Source: Onchidella celtica (lineage: Eukaryota > Mollusca > Gastropoda > Systellommatophora > Onchidiidae). From it: a stretch of DNA of 64,000 nt. The notes below the pieces were generated by a model. The model did no database searches, was not told where the DNA came from, and worked only from the letters and a program-made list of their open reading frames with translations. Positions 1 through 12,141 of the stretch are shown here, in pieces; positions within the stretch are counted from its first letter, which is position 1, and each line of letters opens with the position of its first letter. Position numbers and translations under genes: made by a program. The stretch is from the NCBI GenBank assembly GCA_963931925.1, contig OZ007570.1:55337880-55401879 (forward strand), written 5' to 3'.

Positions 1-76
1 GCAAAAAACTTGGGGGATGGTACATTAAAAAAACTTTAAAATACATGTAGTGCAAAAAACTTGGGGGATGGTACTT
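1..76. repeat. Short direct repeat pair at the left edge
   Basis: A 23-base segment beginning GCAAAAAACTTGGGGG occurs at 1 and again at 52, 51 bases apart. It is seen directly and lies just left of dispersed repeat R1. No function is apparent. The window edge prevents counting further units. Confidence 0.8.
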
Positions 77-325
77 TAACCTTTTACCAAGAGGTCTGCA
101 CTTTTTTTGTCATGCTGAAATAATGCATTATGGTGTCTCTCAGTTGGATTTTCATCAAGGAAAACTAGGAGTAAATGACCGACTCTGTTGTTGGTTGTTG
201 TGTTTATTTGATGTGGTAATTAGAGAGATATTCTGTTGCTTTGGTTACACCCCTTTTAAAAGTACACGTGTATTCTATAAGCTGGAAATCAAATCTCTTG
301 CCCACGTCATACCAGGTACTTGTAA
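77..325 (+). repeat. Dispersed repeat R1, copy 1
   Basis: About 250 bp nearly identical to 4745-4993 and more distantly similar to 45128-45285. It starts TTAACCTTTTACC, so a TTAA-targeting DNA element is possible, but no opposite terminus was found. One plus-strand frame is largely open in copies 1 and 2 and only patchily open in copy 3, so coding is not supported. I do not recognise the family. Confidence 0.7.
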
Positions 326-340
326 CAACATTCTTATTGC

Positions 341-2350
341 ATAACGCGATAAACGTCACACTGCTTTTTCAGAATAATTTAACAAATCCAAAGGGGAATC
401 CCCTCACTTATCATAATCTACATCTACATCTAAAATAAAGAATTATAAACAAGATTATATATACTAGAACCTACATCAAGATAGAAGTCACATTCTACAT
501 CTAGAACAAGGTAAAAGCTAGATTCCACTCAGTCTGTGAGGTCAACTACAGGATCTCACACAGATATTTCTAGACGTTGATCCAGACCTATAATCTAGAC
601 TGTTCATACAGCAGATTTAGCAGAATTCAGCTTGACTAGAACTTATAGATTTAGATTTATCAATTCACTCATTTATATTTAGAGGGCAGCTCTAGCTGTC
701 TGACAAGTGTTCTACAGAAATGTTAATGGATTTATCATGTTTTGCTGAAAAAAAATCCATTTCATCAGGGCTACCATCAAAAGCATGTAAATAACATTTT
801 TGTTTCTTTTGGTATTTGAATGGAGCATATAATATAACATGGTAAGCTCATTTAACAGCAGTTAACAAAAAGAGCTAATTGGAACAAAAATTGATGCTTT
901 GCTCAAAATGAGAAAAATAATGTACAGACGAGCACGGAAAACTCAAATTCTTTGGGGTGGCTACATCTAGTTTGAGTTTGCCGAATTTCCAGGAATACGT
1001 GAAGCATTAATTATGAGGTATTATTATTGTAATTTGTATATTCAAGGAAAATAATACAGCTGATACCGTGTACCAAGAATTACCTCGATTAATCCCCACC
1101 TCCCCCCTTTTCTGTGGTCACTTGAAAGAGAAGCAAGTATAAAAATGATGCGCGTGGCGACAGCGGCACGCTACCTTGTGCCCGAAAATTCTGGAAATGC
1201 TCCAGTAAGAACCGTTTCCAAGTCAAGTCCAACAGTGATAAAATAAAGGGTGAACAAAAATCATTATTATTCTTTGTTCGGCATTATTCACGTCATATAG
1301 CAGCTGTCGCGGATCGGGATTTTTGGGAATATAGATCGAGAGGTCCGCTTCCCAATCACACGAGCACAAAAAAAAAACAACAAATAAACAACTTTCACTC
1401 TAAAAACTAAATAAATCAATTTGAGTAACAGACTGCAAAGTTTATATATCTAACGAATTCAAAGATAAAATATACAATAGATAACGAATACAACAGCAAC
1501 TGAAAATGCTCAACTAAGCTGAGGAGCAACTATGAAGTACTTAAGGCAATGTAATATGAAGTTATCTAAGTCACAATAAATTTACATTCAAAAGAATCCG
1601 CGCCCGAGGGCGACGGATCCTGTAAGGTTTAAAGTTCTATCTCTCTTCATACTAAAACATATTTATATAGCGTCTCTGCCAGGAGCGCTCTGGTGTAGTT
1701 CACACGTGGTCGCGGGAAATGCATGTGGTCTGGCAGTACTGGTCAACAGTCTACATGTGTAGCTGGCTGTAAATTCAGCATGGAATTAAAATCTTTAGCT
1801 CACCATTCGGCCCTCACAATGTGAGGGCTGTTGATATTAGCGCTGTGGGTTTAATGCTCAAACAAGTAGGCTTGGGCTCAGGAGCGTAGATTTCTGACAA
1901 TGCTCCATCACTGTACATATCAGCTCAATCGCTGCGTCTCTATGACTTCTCATCTGGCTGAGAGCTCGCCGTCCACCTCGTAAATGGATTGTCTACATGT
2001 GGCCTCTATCTAAGCTCTGCACGGGTTTAAATACTAAAGCTATGTCTCGACCTTCCGTCCAGATTCATACATTTGATTGGTGCAACCACCTCTAGCTCAG
2101 CTGCCGAACTGAGTTATTTTAAGTAACAGCCCTACGCAACGACCTTGGGTCGACATCAAAGGTCGAATCACTCAAGACAATAAAATGTAATTTTATAGCA
2201 ATAAATTCTTAACATGTTCAAAACCCCGAGCTTTTACTCTGGATCACGGATTTTCTGTACGTCAACAGACGTCTCAATAACATTTAATTCCTACTCACCC
2301 CTTCCCTCTCTACTAAACCTAGTTCAAAACACGAGATATAAAAAGTGCTC
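341..2350. other. Stretch without a recognisable gene
   Basis: About 2 kb of AT-rich sequence with stops in all frames. A CG-containing patch around 1140-1350 and another at 1590-1760 differ in texture from the surroundings, but neither shows a protein family, RNA gene or paired termini that I can identify. Confidence 0.5.
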
Positions 2351-2551
2351 AGTCATGCACATCTACGCTGTCCGTCTATCCTTCCCCACACCTTCTGTCT
2401 ATCTATTAGGAAAAAAACTGTTCAAAACAAATTGTTTACGAGACCAAGTTATGCTGGCTCGCACAATAATTACGTTTGTAAAAATTACTCACTGCTCTCT
2501 CACAAAAATTTACTCAGTGGAAACATTTATGAATCAAAACTGTTCTTGACA
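2351..2551. repeat. 201-bp direct repeat D, left copy
   Basis: Matches 3435-3635 with one visible substitution (ATCTACG versus ACCTACG near the start). The two copies are in direct orientation about 1.08 kb apart. Trimmed to TGCACA...TTGACA the unit would have TG...CA ends like a short LTR. However, I see no matching target duplication, primer-binding site or purine tract, so the class stays open. Confidence 0.85.
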
Positions 2552-3434
2552 CATCCCCCACCCCAGTGAAAACTTAGGGTTTGAATGACATAATTGTCTA
2601 CTAACGTTGCTATGTAATAGTACTTTGGAAAGGGCTATATAGTAAAAAATATATCGTTACTGAAAGTCAAAAAAAAAAAAAAAAATTCTAAGAACGTGCA
2701 TTATCGATGGACAATAGCATATGTATGTTTATATGCGACGTTCTGTGATAATATATAATTATTGTAGCACTTAAGAATTAAAGTGATAAACTTCTCTCAC
2801 ACAGACATACTGTAAAGACTGAAATATTGAGCAACTAGCTCATCGCTTCACTGAGCGTAATTAATACATTCATAGAACATGAACGAACAATAGTTAATTA
2901 AAGTACTGGTATCCTGGCAGCAGTAGGTCTGGTCGCTCGGTTTGCCATTTTCTCATCTCATTGACCCGCAGACAAAGGCGTCAATGTTGTCTGAAACTCA
3001 GGTCATGGTCAGGATGGACGCTAGTGGAAAAAGGAATCACATGGAAATTTTTGAGAAAGAATGTCCATAATTGGTAGGACAATACCTTGTGAAACCATCC
3101 ACGGTCTCCGAAAAAGGTGAAAAATGCTCAACCTCAATGCTTAACAGTCTCTATATAAAATAGCAACATATTCTGGTTTATCAGTTATAAATTTCGCCAT
3201 AGTGAAGCTGAAATAACAAACGTCGACAAGATAATTAGCCTGACGTACTCTTTCAAAATCGGCGTAGCGCTCGTCTTGATTTAAGAATTATATAGCGCTT
3301 CTCGCATTCAACAATAATCTAAATCTCAATTAAATAACATTACACTTTAATATATTTCTAATTATATCCAATCCGGGATAGATGAGGTGCCACCAGGCGA
3401 TAGCAGTTAATTTAATGAGCCGTTTCCGTACGCA
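2552..3434. other. Spacer between the D repeats
   Basis: About 880 bp between the two D copies. It includes an A-homopolymer near 2669-2685 and no ORF of note. If D is a terminal repeat, this would be the internal part of a small non-autonomous element; that is inference only. Confidence 0.4.
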
Positions 3435-3635
3435 AGTCATGCACACCTACGCTGTCCGTCTATCCTTCCCCACACCTTCTGTCTATCTATTAGGAAAAAA
3501 ACTGTTCAAAACAAATTGTTTACGAGACCAAGTTATGCTGGCTCGCACAATAATTACGTTTGTAAAAATTACTCACTGCTCTCTCACAAAAATTTACTCA
3601 GTGGAAACATTTATGAATCAAAACTGTTCTTGACA
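3435..3635. repeat. 201-bp direct repeat D, right copy
   Basis: Second copy of the D unit, in the same orientation as 2351-2551 and nearly identical. Homology stops abruptly on both sides: left context GTACGCA versus GTGCTC, right context GCAGC versus CATCC. That gives well-defined repeat borders. Confidence 0.85.
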
Positions 3636-4744
3636 GCAGCACTTTCTTTCTTTTTTTTCTATTGCGGTGTGAGTGCGGGACAAACCAAAAAAAAAACAAA
3701 TAAAATTCCGAATTGGCCCTCTCAGGTATTTTAGTGGCCGTTCTTATCAGAGGAAGGGGTGACTATACGCACTATCCTCCCACCACTAGACTATACTACG
3801 GAAAACCGGATGAAGTTTCTGGTGTTTGTTTTTTTTCCCTTCTACTTCTAGGCTAGTTGGATCACACTCGCAGCAGGAAAGCTGGTTGGACCAATCCGTG
3901 TCACAGTTCAAGGTTTGCGTGAAATAACGACAAAGAATATTGAGAAATAAATTCGGGACCTAGATCTTTGTTTGTGGGATCTGTGATTTCGTCTTAGGTG
4001 TGTTTAAGTTTCGTGTGCTCAACTGTTTTCACATTTTCAAAATGCTAAGATAAAGAAGAAGGGGGCAAAAACAGTATACACAGCGATTTCAACCCTTGTC
4101 CCATATTAAGTGAACTCGTCCACGTACCGCCTAATGCAAGGATAGCTGGTGGACAGCCAGCCTCTTGCTCCTGTGTTGCAGTGAACGTCAACAGACGGGT
4201 CAGTCAGGTCGTTTTGAACACATGTAGATCATGTTCACTTGAGTATGCATTTACAAAAATATGCTGGACATATCATAAGTGGCCCCTATGATATTTGGAT
4301 TACTTTTATAAAGTAGCCTACTTGTAATGAGATACGATGACGACCATTGCTAACTAGAAGGCTTATGGCATACAGACTTTTCTGCATTTAAATGCTGTTC
4401 AAGACATACTTTAACTTTTTTAAAAGTACTTCGTGCTTCCATGCTTTTGGCGGACGGACGTGCTTTGGTGCTGCTAACGAAGCAAGAACTCGCAGCTAAG
4501 TAAACTGTTTCACTTCGTTCCTGTTGATGTCTTTTATTGTTCGTTTTTTTTCACTTGACAAAGGCGAAAGCCGAAAATTTGTGTATTTTCTGTCTTCTCT
4601 TTAGTTTGCTTTGTATTGTTTGGGTTTTATTTCTCACGGGGGCTTTGCAACATACAACCTTTTCTTTTTGCCCAATTTTGACTTTGCTTATAGCCCTGCT
4701 GCGACCCCACAGTTTTTCTGTGGTTTTTATGATATTTCGTGAAT
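3636..4744. other. Stretch without a recognisable gene
   Basis: About 1.1 kb with homopolymer runs and no family that I recognise. An open frame on the plus strand begins at 4537 and runs into dispersed repeat R1. It is most likely chance, because the R1 sister copies do not keep the frame upstream. Confidence 0.4.
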
Positions 4745-4993
4745 TTAACCTTTTACCAAGAGGTCTGCACTTTTTTTGTCATGGTGAAATATTGCATTAT
4801 GGTGTCTCTCAGTTGGATTTTCATCAAGGAAAACTAGGAGTAAATGACCGACTCTGTTGTTGGTCGTTGTGTTTATTTGATGTGGTAATTAGAGAGATAT
4901 TCTGTTGCTTTGGTTACACCCCTTTTAAAAGTACACGTGTATTCTATAAGCTGGAAATCAAATCTCTTGCCCATGTCATACTAGTTACTTGTA
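4745..4993 (+). repeat. Dispersed repeat R1, copy 2
   Basis: Nearly identical to 77-325. It sits inside the longest plus-strand open frame of the window (4537-5088, 183 codons). The frame continues on both sides of the repeat, but the flanks have no homologue here, so I treat the open frame as fortuitous. Confidence 0.7.
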
Positions 4994-5207
4994 CTAACTA
5001 CACTTATCAAAACATTGCCTTCTCCCTCCTCCACTGTCTTGAGGCCCGACCTCCATTATGTTACAAGTACTTTGGAGTTGCTGAATGATCAAATGCATAC
5101 TTTTTTCTGACAAGCAATTATCATAACATTGAATGAGTCCTCAATTGATTATATATTATAACACACTCTTAAATAGTACAAATCTCCTTCATACTGTCCT
5201 CCATATC

Positions 5208-5356
5208 TCAGACATGTCCACTCGTAAGAAAGGATTTGCCTTTGACCAAGGGCTTGCTTATGTGTGGGTCCTCTCCTTCATCTGGCATTGCACTAATGAA
5301 ATAATGATGGATGTGCCCATAGTTCGGTAGAGGTCCAAAAGGAAATGCATTCCATC
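5208..5356 (-). pseudogene. Possible exon of a SWIM zinc-finger-type protein, truncated
   Basis: On the minus strand a pyrimidine-rich acceptor (TTTGCTCCCACAG) precedes about 48 open codons with high coding texture, including WNAFPFGPLPNYGHIHHY and KPLVKGKSFLTSGHV, then TGA. The arrangement 'KPL.KG..F..SGHV' resembles the region upstream of the SWIM finger in large invertebrate families of SWIM-domain proteins (resemblance from memory). In those proteins the chain normally continues past GHV, so the stop suggests a broken copy. No further exons or SWIM cysteines were found nearby. An unrelated protein is possible. Confidence 0.35.
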
Positions 5357-5673
5357 CTGTGGGAGCAAAATAGGAATAACACATTAGTTTAAATCCAGAA
5401 AGGTTTGTTTTCTTAATTGCTAATTTATTTTATGTTACCTCATGTTACCTCATAAACAGAGCCTAGTAACCTGAACTGATGTGAATGTAATACAATAATA
5501 CATACATGTATTTTCATTTCATATAATACATGTCATAATTCATGTTGAGTATTTTTCAAAGATTGCCTGAAACTTGACAAACACAAAATTAATGGTCAAT
5601 AGAAAGGAGACTGGGTTAGATTAGTTGACACTTAACAAAACTTGCAGTTGCACCAACAATGAAATAATCTTGA

Positions 5674-6455
5674 CCCACATCACACGCGTGAGGGTTCAAA
5701 GCCCGCTGTCCGGTCAGTGACCTTACTCACAGAGAATTGTGCCTGGGTCACACTGACTCTTGCCGATGTACGATGACTACATTACCGCTGTCCACGTAGT
5801 TCCCTTTTCATTGATCGGCATGTAAACATTTGCTGCTATGCTTTATCACGCTTGATAATGAATTAACCAGCTTAACCTTTATCTGTAAGTCTCTAACCAA
5901 TGATCTGACTTATGAAACCAAACTGACAGCTGTAGTTTTCATGCGAACAAAGCATGATAACGAGCCACGCCCCCCCCCCCCTTCCCCCAACCCTAAACAA
6001 ATGGTTTCATCCTGATTGACACATACTAATGAACCAATGTGGACATTTGGGGGAAAGGTCATTTCAGAGCTTGTTTCTGATTGGTTCTTAGATACAGACA
6101 ACTCTAGATGATAGTCAGCTTATGAGAAAATGAGATAATATTGCAGATTTGTTGAGCAACAGTTTCCCATGTCGATGTTACACCTTTTGATACCGTGGGG
6201 AGAGCCTTTGAAAGCTTAGACTTTGTGATTCCGACCAGTGGTTCACTGGTTAACATGTCCTTGTCACAATGTCTTTGAGTTAGAAGAGATACAGTGAGCA
6301 ATAAGACGGTAGTTATATCTCAAAGAGGTCAGTGACCCGACGCATGATATTACGGCATCTGCGTGGTCAGCTTGATCTTGCCGTATTTATATGCCTGAGC
6401 AGAGTGAGTGCATGGAAAGACGATGGTGTATTTTGACCCCTTGGCAGGGTGAGGG
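5674..6455. mobile_element. piggyBac-like MITE, family T1, copy 1
   Basis: Homologous along its length to 31594-32346. Flanked by TTGA (5670-5673, presumably decayed TTAA) and TTAA (6456-6459). The ends, CCCACATCACACGCG and the complement of CAGGGTGAGGG, form imperfect inverted repeats starting CCC. A TTAA target and CCC-type ends are the hallmark of piggyBac-superfamily elements; no transposase is present, so it is non-autonomous. A C-homopolymer interrupts it near 5970. Confidence 0.75.
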
Positions 6456-6851
6456 TTAAGAATATTTCTTTTATAATAAGATTTATGAGTATGTCTTTAT
6501 TCTTTATTTGAAGGGTTGCATGACAAACTGCGTTAAGCGCCAAATTGGAAAAAAATGAGTTATGTGCCCTAAACGATAGAGCTGATTACCAACCACATGT
6601 ACGCGTAATTTTTTTTTTGCGGAACGCGTTGTATCCATTTTTTTTCTAGAGTCAAACGCTGACTTTTTTGACAGAATGCATTATCCGCCCGATCTATTTT
6701 TTGGCAGAACGCGTTACTAGCCAAAATGCCGCTGACAGCCAATCAGCGATCATGAAATCGTCAACATCCGGACACACCTCCACTTTGTATTTCCTGTTGT
6801 CAACGGAAGCAGCGAAATAATGCAGCTGATGCTGATGATGAGAGTGACAGT

Positions 6852-7110
6852 GAAAGTGAATGAAGTGAGAAACCTGTTGTACGTAAGGATGATGTTTTGG
6901 TTGAGTGAATGATATGTGTATGAAAGCATGAAGTGAGAATTCTGTTGTATGTATTATGTATGGACCATGTTTTGGATCAGCGAATAATATGTGAGTGAAT
7001 GAAGTGAGAATCCTGTTGTATGTATGGATCATGTTTTGGGTGAGTGAGTGATATGTGTATGAGTGAATGAAGTGAGAATCCTGTTGTATGTGTGGATCAT
7101 ATTTGGTCAA
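6852..7110. repeat. Minisatellite, about four units of ~60-70 bp
   Basis: Repeating core GTGAATGAAGTGAGAA, then CTGTTGTATGTATGGA and CATGTTTTGG with a GTGAGTGAT spacer. Four diverged units are visible. The array produces a long minus-strand open frame (6694-7110) rich in His and Thr, which is a repeat artefact and not a gene. A GC-patterned segment lies just to the left (6520-6800) with recurring AACGCGTT / AATGCATT motifs. Confidence 0.8.
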
Positions 7111-7679
7111 TGTAAAGAAAAAAAAAACAGAATCGATCCAAAGCCGAGGTCCGGGATAAGCGTTTTACTTCTCACTCAGTGAATCAAAAACCCTCATAAT
7201 GTACCCAATGCTGATTGTTTAGTACATTTTGTCACTTCATTTTCCTTAATTGCACCTTTTATTGTTTTTCATAGACGTTACGTTTGTTCAGACTCAGCGT
7301 ACTTTACACAGATTGATTTTTGAAGAAGATAATGCATTTTGTGAAAAATGGTTGGCCTGGATATAATGAGTTTTGTGAAAAAGCCTATAAAAGACAGTGC
7401 TCTAGATCCTAGTAGCATTCACCTTTAGTTTCATACATTTCAGTTTTAAAATGTCCTTGATGACTATTTCAGATGTAATCACAATGAAATGTCCAAAGTG
7501 GCTTTTGAAAAACCTCATTTTTCTCAGTTTGCAGTTTTTTGATATAATGCGTTTTGTCACGCAACCCTTCATATATATATACGCTGGCATTTGGTAAGTC
7601 AATTGGTGTTTGCTTTGGTGAATACCCTACAGTCTTTTTCATACAGTCCCACACCTGTCTGATTTTGTGTGACGTAAAT

Positions 7680-8690
7680 TGCTGCAGTAATTTATTGTTG
7701 TATTAATTTCAGCATTCTAGCTCCTATCTTTTTTTCAATTTTCTTTGGATTTCCTCCTTTTTCATTTCATCTTTTCCTTGGAATGCTCTTTTCTTTTCAT
7801 GTAAAAGTAATTTTAATTCTTTGCTGACCCAGGGTTCATTATTTTGGAAACACTACTTCTTTCTTATTCAAAATCAAATCGTCACAAAATTTAAGGGGAT
7901 TTACGGTGGTAAAAATTGTTTCTTTGATATCAATATTCTTTCAGAGTTGATATCTCCTTTATTCCTTAATCAATTTTTATGAAATCTTGAACGATTATTC
8001 CTTTTGTGTGTTGTAACAAATCTACAAGTGCTTTTTTCTAATATTTTAACTGAATTTTTTAATTTTGCATTTTTTTGTAGCTCAGAGTCTACTTTTTTGG
8101 TGATCCGATTTGCGTGTCCAATAAAAAAATTCATTAAAAAAAAATATCAACCCTAGCTTAAAAAACAGTTGTAAATATTTAAAAATGATCTCAAGGTGCC
8201 TGTAGTGTATGCAAAGTTTTAAAAAATACACTCAAGTAGATTTTGAGATATGCATTACATTGTTACATAATCACAGCAATAATGAACCAAATTTGTTGGT
8301 AACACTTAATATTCAATTTCTACCACCTAAGAAGTAAGTTGATCTAGATATTTTATCTTTAACAGCCAAAATAACAAAAAATGAAGTTACTATTACATAC
8401 CCCCTTAATGTATTCGGAAGTGATGTACGTTAATTCGTGAATATCTCTGGCAGTATCACTAAAGACAGTCCAATCTGTACAATCAAAACAGCCTTTGAGT
8501 TGGTCGATGGTATCCTCATCCCAGATGGTGACAGACTTTTTAATTGGTTTGGTTTATTGGCCTTTATTCTTGGGTCGGTAGCTGGGCAGCAATGATGTCA
8601 TGCTGTGGTCAGAATTGCCAAGTGGTGGAAGGGATCTCAAGACGTAGGCTTTTTTTAACGTTGCCATGGCAAAAAAAGCAACACTGGCGT
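7680..8690 (-). mobile_element. Degraded CR1/L2-like non-LTR retrotransposon
   Basis: Three minus-strand peptide islands occur in the order expected for the endonuclease-RT linker of CR1/L2-type LINEs. They are LRSLPPLGNSDHSM (end of the endonuclease, the SDH motif) near 8640-8597, DQLKGCFDCTDWTVFSD near 8500-8440, and NEPWVSKELKLLLHEKKRAF near 7845-7780. Between the second and third islands lie about 560 bp that the family does not have at that point, so an insertion or expansion split the remnant. Stops and frameshifts are present and the RT core is missing. Confidence 0.7.
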
Positions 8691-9333
8691 TCAAAACAGC
8701 ACTTTTTCTCTTTTCCCTTTTTTTTTTTCTTTCTTCTCCATATTTCAACTTTATACAAAACCTTACTGCATCCCCAGATTCTCAGATCTGACAAAAATAC
8801 ACTCAACATGTCAACAAAATGAATGCATGGGTTTACTGTTTGGGAATTAAAAAATTACACTGGGGAAAAAGAAAAAGAATCTGGGTAAACTTAAGAGCTT
8901 CCTTTTCGAAGAAAGATAACCATGAAAATTCTACCACCACGATTTATCTCCCATTGCATACCAAGTGCATGAAATACTTCTTGCAAAGCAGAAAACTCCA
9001 TTCCTTTGCCTGTTTTTGAAAATGACCACAAGATTTTAGTCAGTGTATTCAATAGCTGTCTGGACCAAGTAAATAAATGATCTGAGTAAACATTTTCTCC
9101 ATAGTTTTGACCCACAAAGTAGCCACAAAATTATCCTCATTGACCAAGTTATGGAAAGTCTTTATTTTTATATCACACCTATACACCTACAACAACACTT
9201 AATATGTAGCGAGACAACTGTTCTCTCTACCTCCTGCTTGTCAATCCAGATAATCACGTTTTGCCAAAGAGAAAATAAACAGTATGGACAGTTATTAGCA
9301 CATACTACATTCTGGATTGCTAAATTACCTTAA
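8691..9333. other. No gene recognised
   Basis: AT-rich sequence. A short minus-strand open segment around 8900-9020 (containing MEFSALQEVFHALGMQW) has fair coding texture. It has no recognised family, no sister copy and no second exon, so it is only mentioned. Confidence 0.35.
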
Positions 9334-9665
9334 CTCTTTCCCTATTGGCCAGCATTCTACATCTGGACGGAGCACTTCCTGGGATTACACGCCATACTGC
9401 ACTGTGCATTTGTAAACAAAGATCACCTTACTACACAACAGCTGTCCAAACTACACATTATCGCACTTGTGGTATCACTGGACATGGTAGGACAAAGGAT
9501 GCTTTACCAACAATTCTATTTTTAAGGTTCAATGTCAAGGAATGCTAAAATTTTCCAATACAGTGGTCAAGGAATACCTTTGGAATGTCACAACGCAGGC
9601 TGTGTTGTACCGTCTGCAGCTAGGGAAGCGTGTGACGCAGTGTGCATTGTACTGTAGGGAAAGAG
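9334..9665. mobile_element. TTAA-flanked MITE, family T3
   Basis: A 332-bp element with perfect 11-bp terminal inverted repeats CTCTTTCCCTA / TAGGGAAAGAG and TTAA duplicated on both sides (9330-9333 and 9666-9669). No coding capacity. A similar but unpaired end, TTAACTCATTCCCTA, occurs at about 10455. Confidence 0.85.
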
Positions 9666-10153
9666 TTAAGTGCCAAATCTGAGAAAATCAAGATTACAAT
9701 GCTTCTGATATACTCTGGACAAGTAGTAATCCTCTTCAATATTTTTTTTTTATGGCCTCACTTCCATATTTATAATACTTTCATCAAAATGTTGTCAGTC
9801 AATTTCGTCTTTTGACGTTCTGTGTTGTCATAAAGACAAACAAAATTTTTTTTTTTTAATTGAAAGGTTTTGAGAGAAAGAGAACCACAGTTAAACGAAG
9901 GTTTCAGTCCTCAACTTCATCACATTCTGCAGGCGTGCTCGCGCCTGCTAGGCCACACCAGTGTTACAAGTCTGGGCGTTCTCCTTGTAGTAAAAATGTC
10001 AAAAGTTTCAATTTTTCTTGAAAAAAAAAAAATACTTATAACGTTGTGGTGACACTTGAAAACAATTGGGCCTTTACAGGTGTTATTAAGTTGATGCAAT
10101 TTGTCCTGGGCAATCTTAAAGTATGGGAAAAAACTAAAAAGATCAATAACTTT

Positions 10154-10370
10154 ACAATGAATCTCATTCTCTGGGTAACGTGTGAGCATCTCCAGAAATT
10201 GGTCAATTCTCTGCTCAGACAGACGAAATTAAGGTGGTTGGCGATGAAAGGATGGATGCCGACAGCTCCAGTTGTGCAGCATATTTGATGTTCTCGCAGC
10301 TGTTGATGATGTGCATGCGGTTCTCTTCTGCTCTGATGTAGCCTCTCAGGTACTTAATGATCTTCTTAAC
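10154..10370 (-). pseudogene. Unidentified coding-like fragment with a frameshift
   Basis: After a plausible acceptor (TTTGCCCAG) a minus-strand frame reads KKIIKYLRGYIRAEENRMHI and continues to about 10240. A second frame then reads RLSEQRIDQFLEMLTRYPEN from about 10230 to 10154. Both halves have protein-like composition (amphipathic, charged) and abut in different frames. This suggests one ancestral coding segment broken by a small indel, or two exons. I do not recognise the protein and no duplicate exists in the window. Confidence 0.35.
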
Positions 10371-10665
10371 CTGGGCAAAGATGTATGAATGCATTTCAAT
10401 TATGTGACCAGACATCCTCTACTCCACCTGCATTTGCTGTTTGACCTCTTGTTAACTCATTCCCTACGGTAACGTTTGTGGGCGTGGACGGGAACTCTCA
10501 ACACTATCCAGTTTGAAAGTTAAATGCAGTTCAAAGATGTTTTCTCTTTCACTCAGTATAAACACAGGACATAATATATTAGACATTAAACTAAAGGAAA
10601 GCCAATGAACCAGGATAGGATTCAGTATTTTGAGAAGTTGACTTAGGTATCAGTGTCGGAAAATT

Positions 10666-10944
10666 AGTGTCCACTCGAGCTGAATATCCGGCCTTCCATT
10701 GTGAAGCAAAAATCCACGAGCCGAATATTCAGCTTACCTTAGCAAAAGAATTAAAATGTTAAAAGTATACCTATTTTAGTAAAAACTGTTTGGAGTACCC
10801 CCCCCCCCCCCCCCCCCAAATTACTGAAACATGATCATTATTAACGCGAATTTTCGCCAGGTCTTCCATTTTTTAAATTGAAATTAAACACTGTGACGTT
10901 TCCTGCCATCATGTGGAGTCTGAGCATTTCTGCAACTCTTGGAC
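10666..10944. other. No gene; long C homopolymer
   Basis: Contains a run of about 20 C at 10798-10817, followed by sequence leading into duplicated block A. Nothing else recognised. Confidence 0.5.
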
Positions 10945-12141
10945 ACGGTGGGCCTCCCAATTTAGTTAAAAACATCAGCTGACATTTTAACACGCTCCAT
11001 AAAAAGAAAAGTCGTGGGCCTTTAGCTGGAATTCTAGGCAGGGAATTGTCGAGCTGGGCGTTTACTTTAAAAATAAAAACACAACATCCTTATAGAAGAC
11101 TAACTCGTCCCTCTGCGAGCCCCCCCCCCCCCATCCCATCCACGTATGGCCGCTCCTAAAGCCGCATGCTTGTGGGGTCTGTGGTCTGTGAGCCCCTCCA
11201 GTTTGGAAAATGAACTATTACTGAGGGAGTTGGTTTGCTCTGCGAATACTGGAACATGGATGCGTAGAAAAATGGGGGGGCTAATGCACTTTAGCCCACA
11301 CACTTATGGGATGGACTTTCTCTGCCCAATGGTGCTCACCTCGACCGCATTTCAACTGGGACATTAAGCAGCCACAGGTAGCCTACTGCAGGAAGGTGGA
11401 GTCGGCACTTATAGCAAAGTATGGCCCCGTTGCTTCGTCCGCATTCTTCCTCAGATCTAAGCGGATTCAATATGATATTGCCCATGTCAGTGGAGAGGCA
11501 GAAAGAACTGAGGGTTCTACAAATCTGTAAATGAGACAATCACATTGTTAGACTGGAACATCAACCCACTCAGACCAATGCTCAAAAGCATGAAGTTTGA
11601 AGAAAGAAGCGGTAGCCGGAACTACTCTGTTTATTATTCTCAAGACAAGACTAATACAATTGGCCGTGAGAAAGGGGATGCAAGGTATGAGACATCCAAA
11701 GTTTGGATTCTGTTCTGGACTGGGTCCAGTCTATCTAATGTCTCCCAGCATTTATAGTAATTAGAACTAGTCTAATTATACTGGTTGCCCAAGGGCGGTT
11801 CAAACGTCATCCCTGATACAGCATCATCAAATTGAAAACACATAATCATCAGTCTTAACTCGAGAAAAGAGAAAATTGCATTGTACCTTCTTTAAGATTC
11901 TTTGAGGGAGTGTTAAAATATCCATGTCTTGTCTTCCAAGAGGCAGGTCTAAAACACTGTCATTAATGATATAAGAGAGAAATTCCCCCCCCCCCCCCCA
12001 AACCCGTCATAACATGTCAAAAAAGGGTAATAAACAAAGCAAAAATAGAAAGACAACACACTTATTTGTGAAGTGATTACTACTCGAGAAATTTTAAGAA
12101 AGGAAAAAAAAAGTGGCACGGGGACTCCAGCACACATTAGC

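Noticed and set aside
2356..3635. Miniature LTR element bounded by the D repeats
   Set aside because: TG...CA ends can be drawn, but there is no target duplication, primer-binding site or purine tract. Kept only as a direct repeat pair.
6694..7110. 138-codon minus-strand frame
   Set aside because: Produced by the 60-70 bp minisatellite; composition is repeat-driven (HIQQ, HSYT), no domain.
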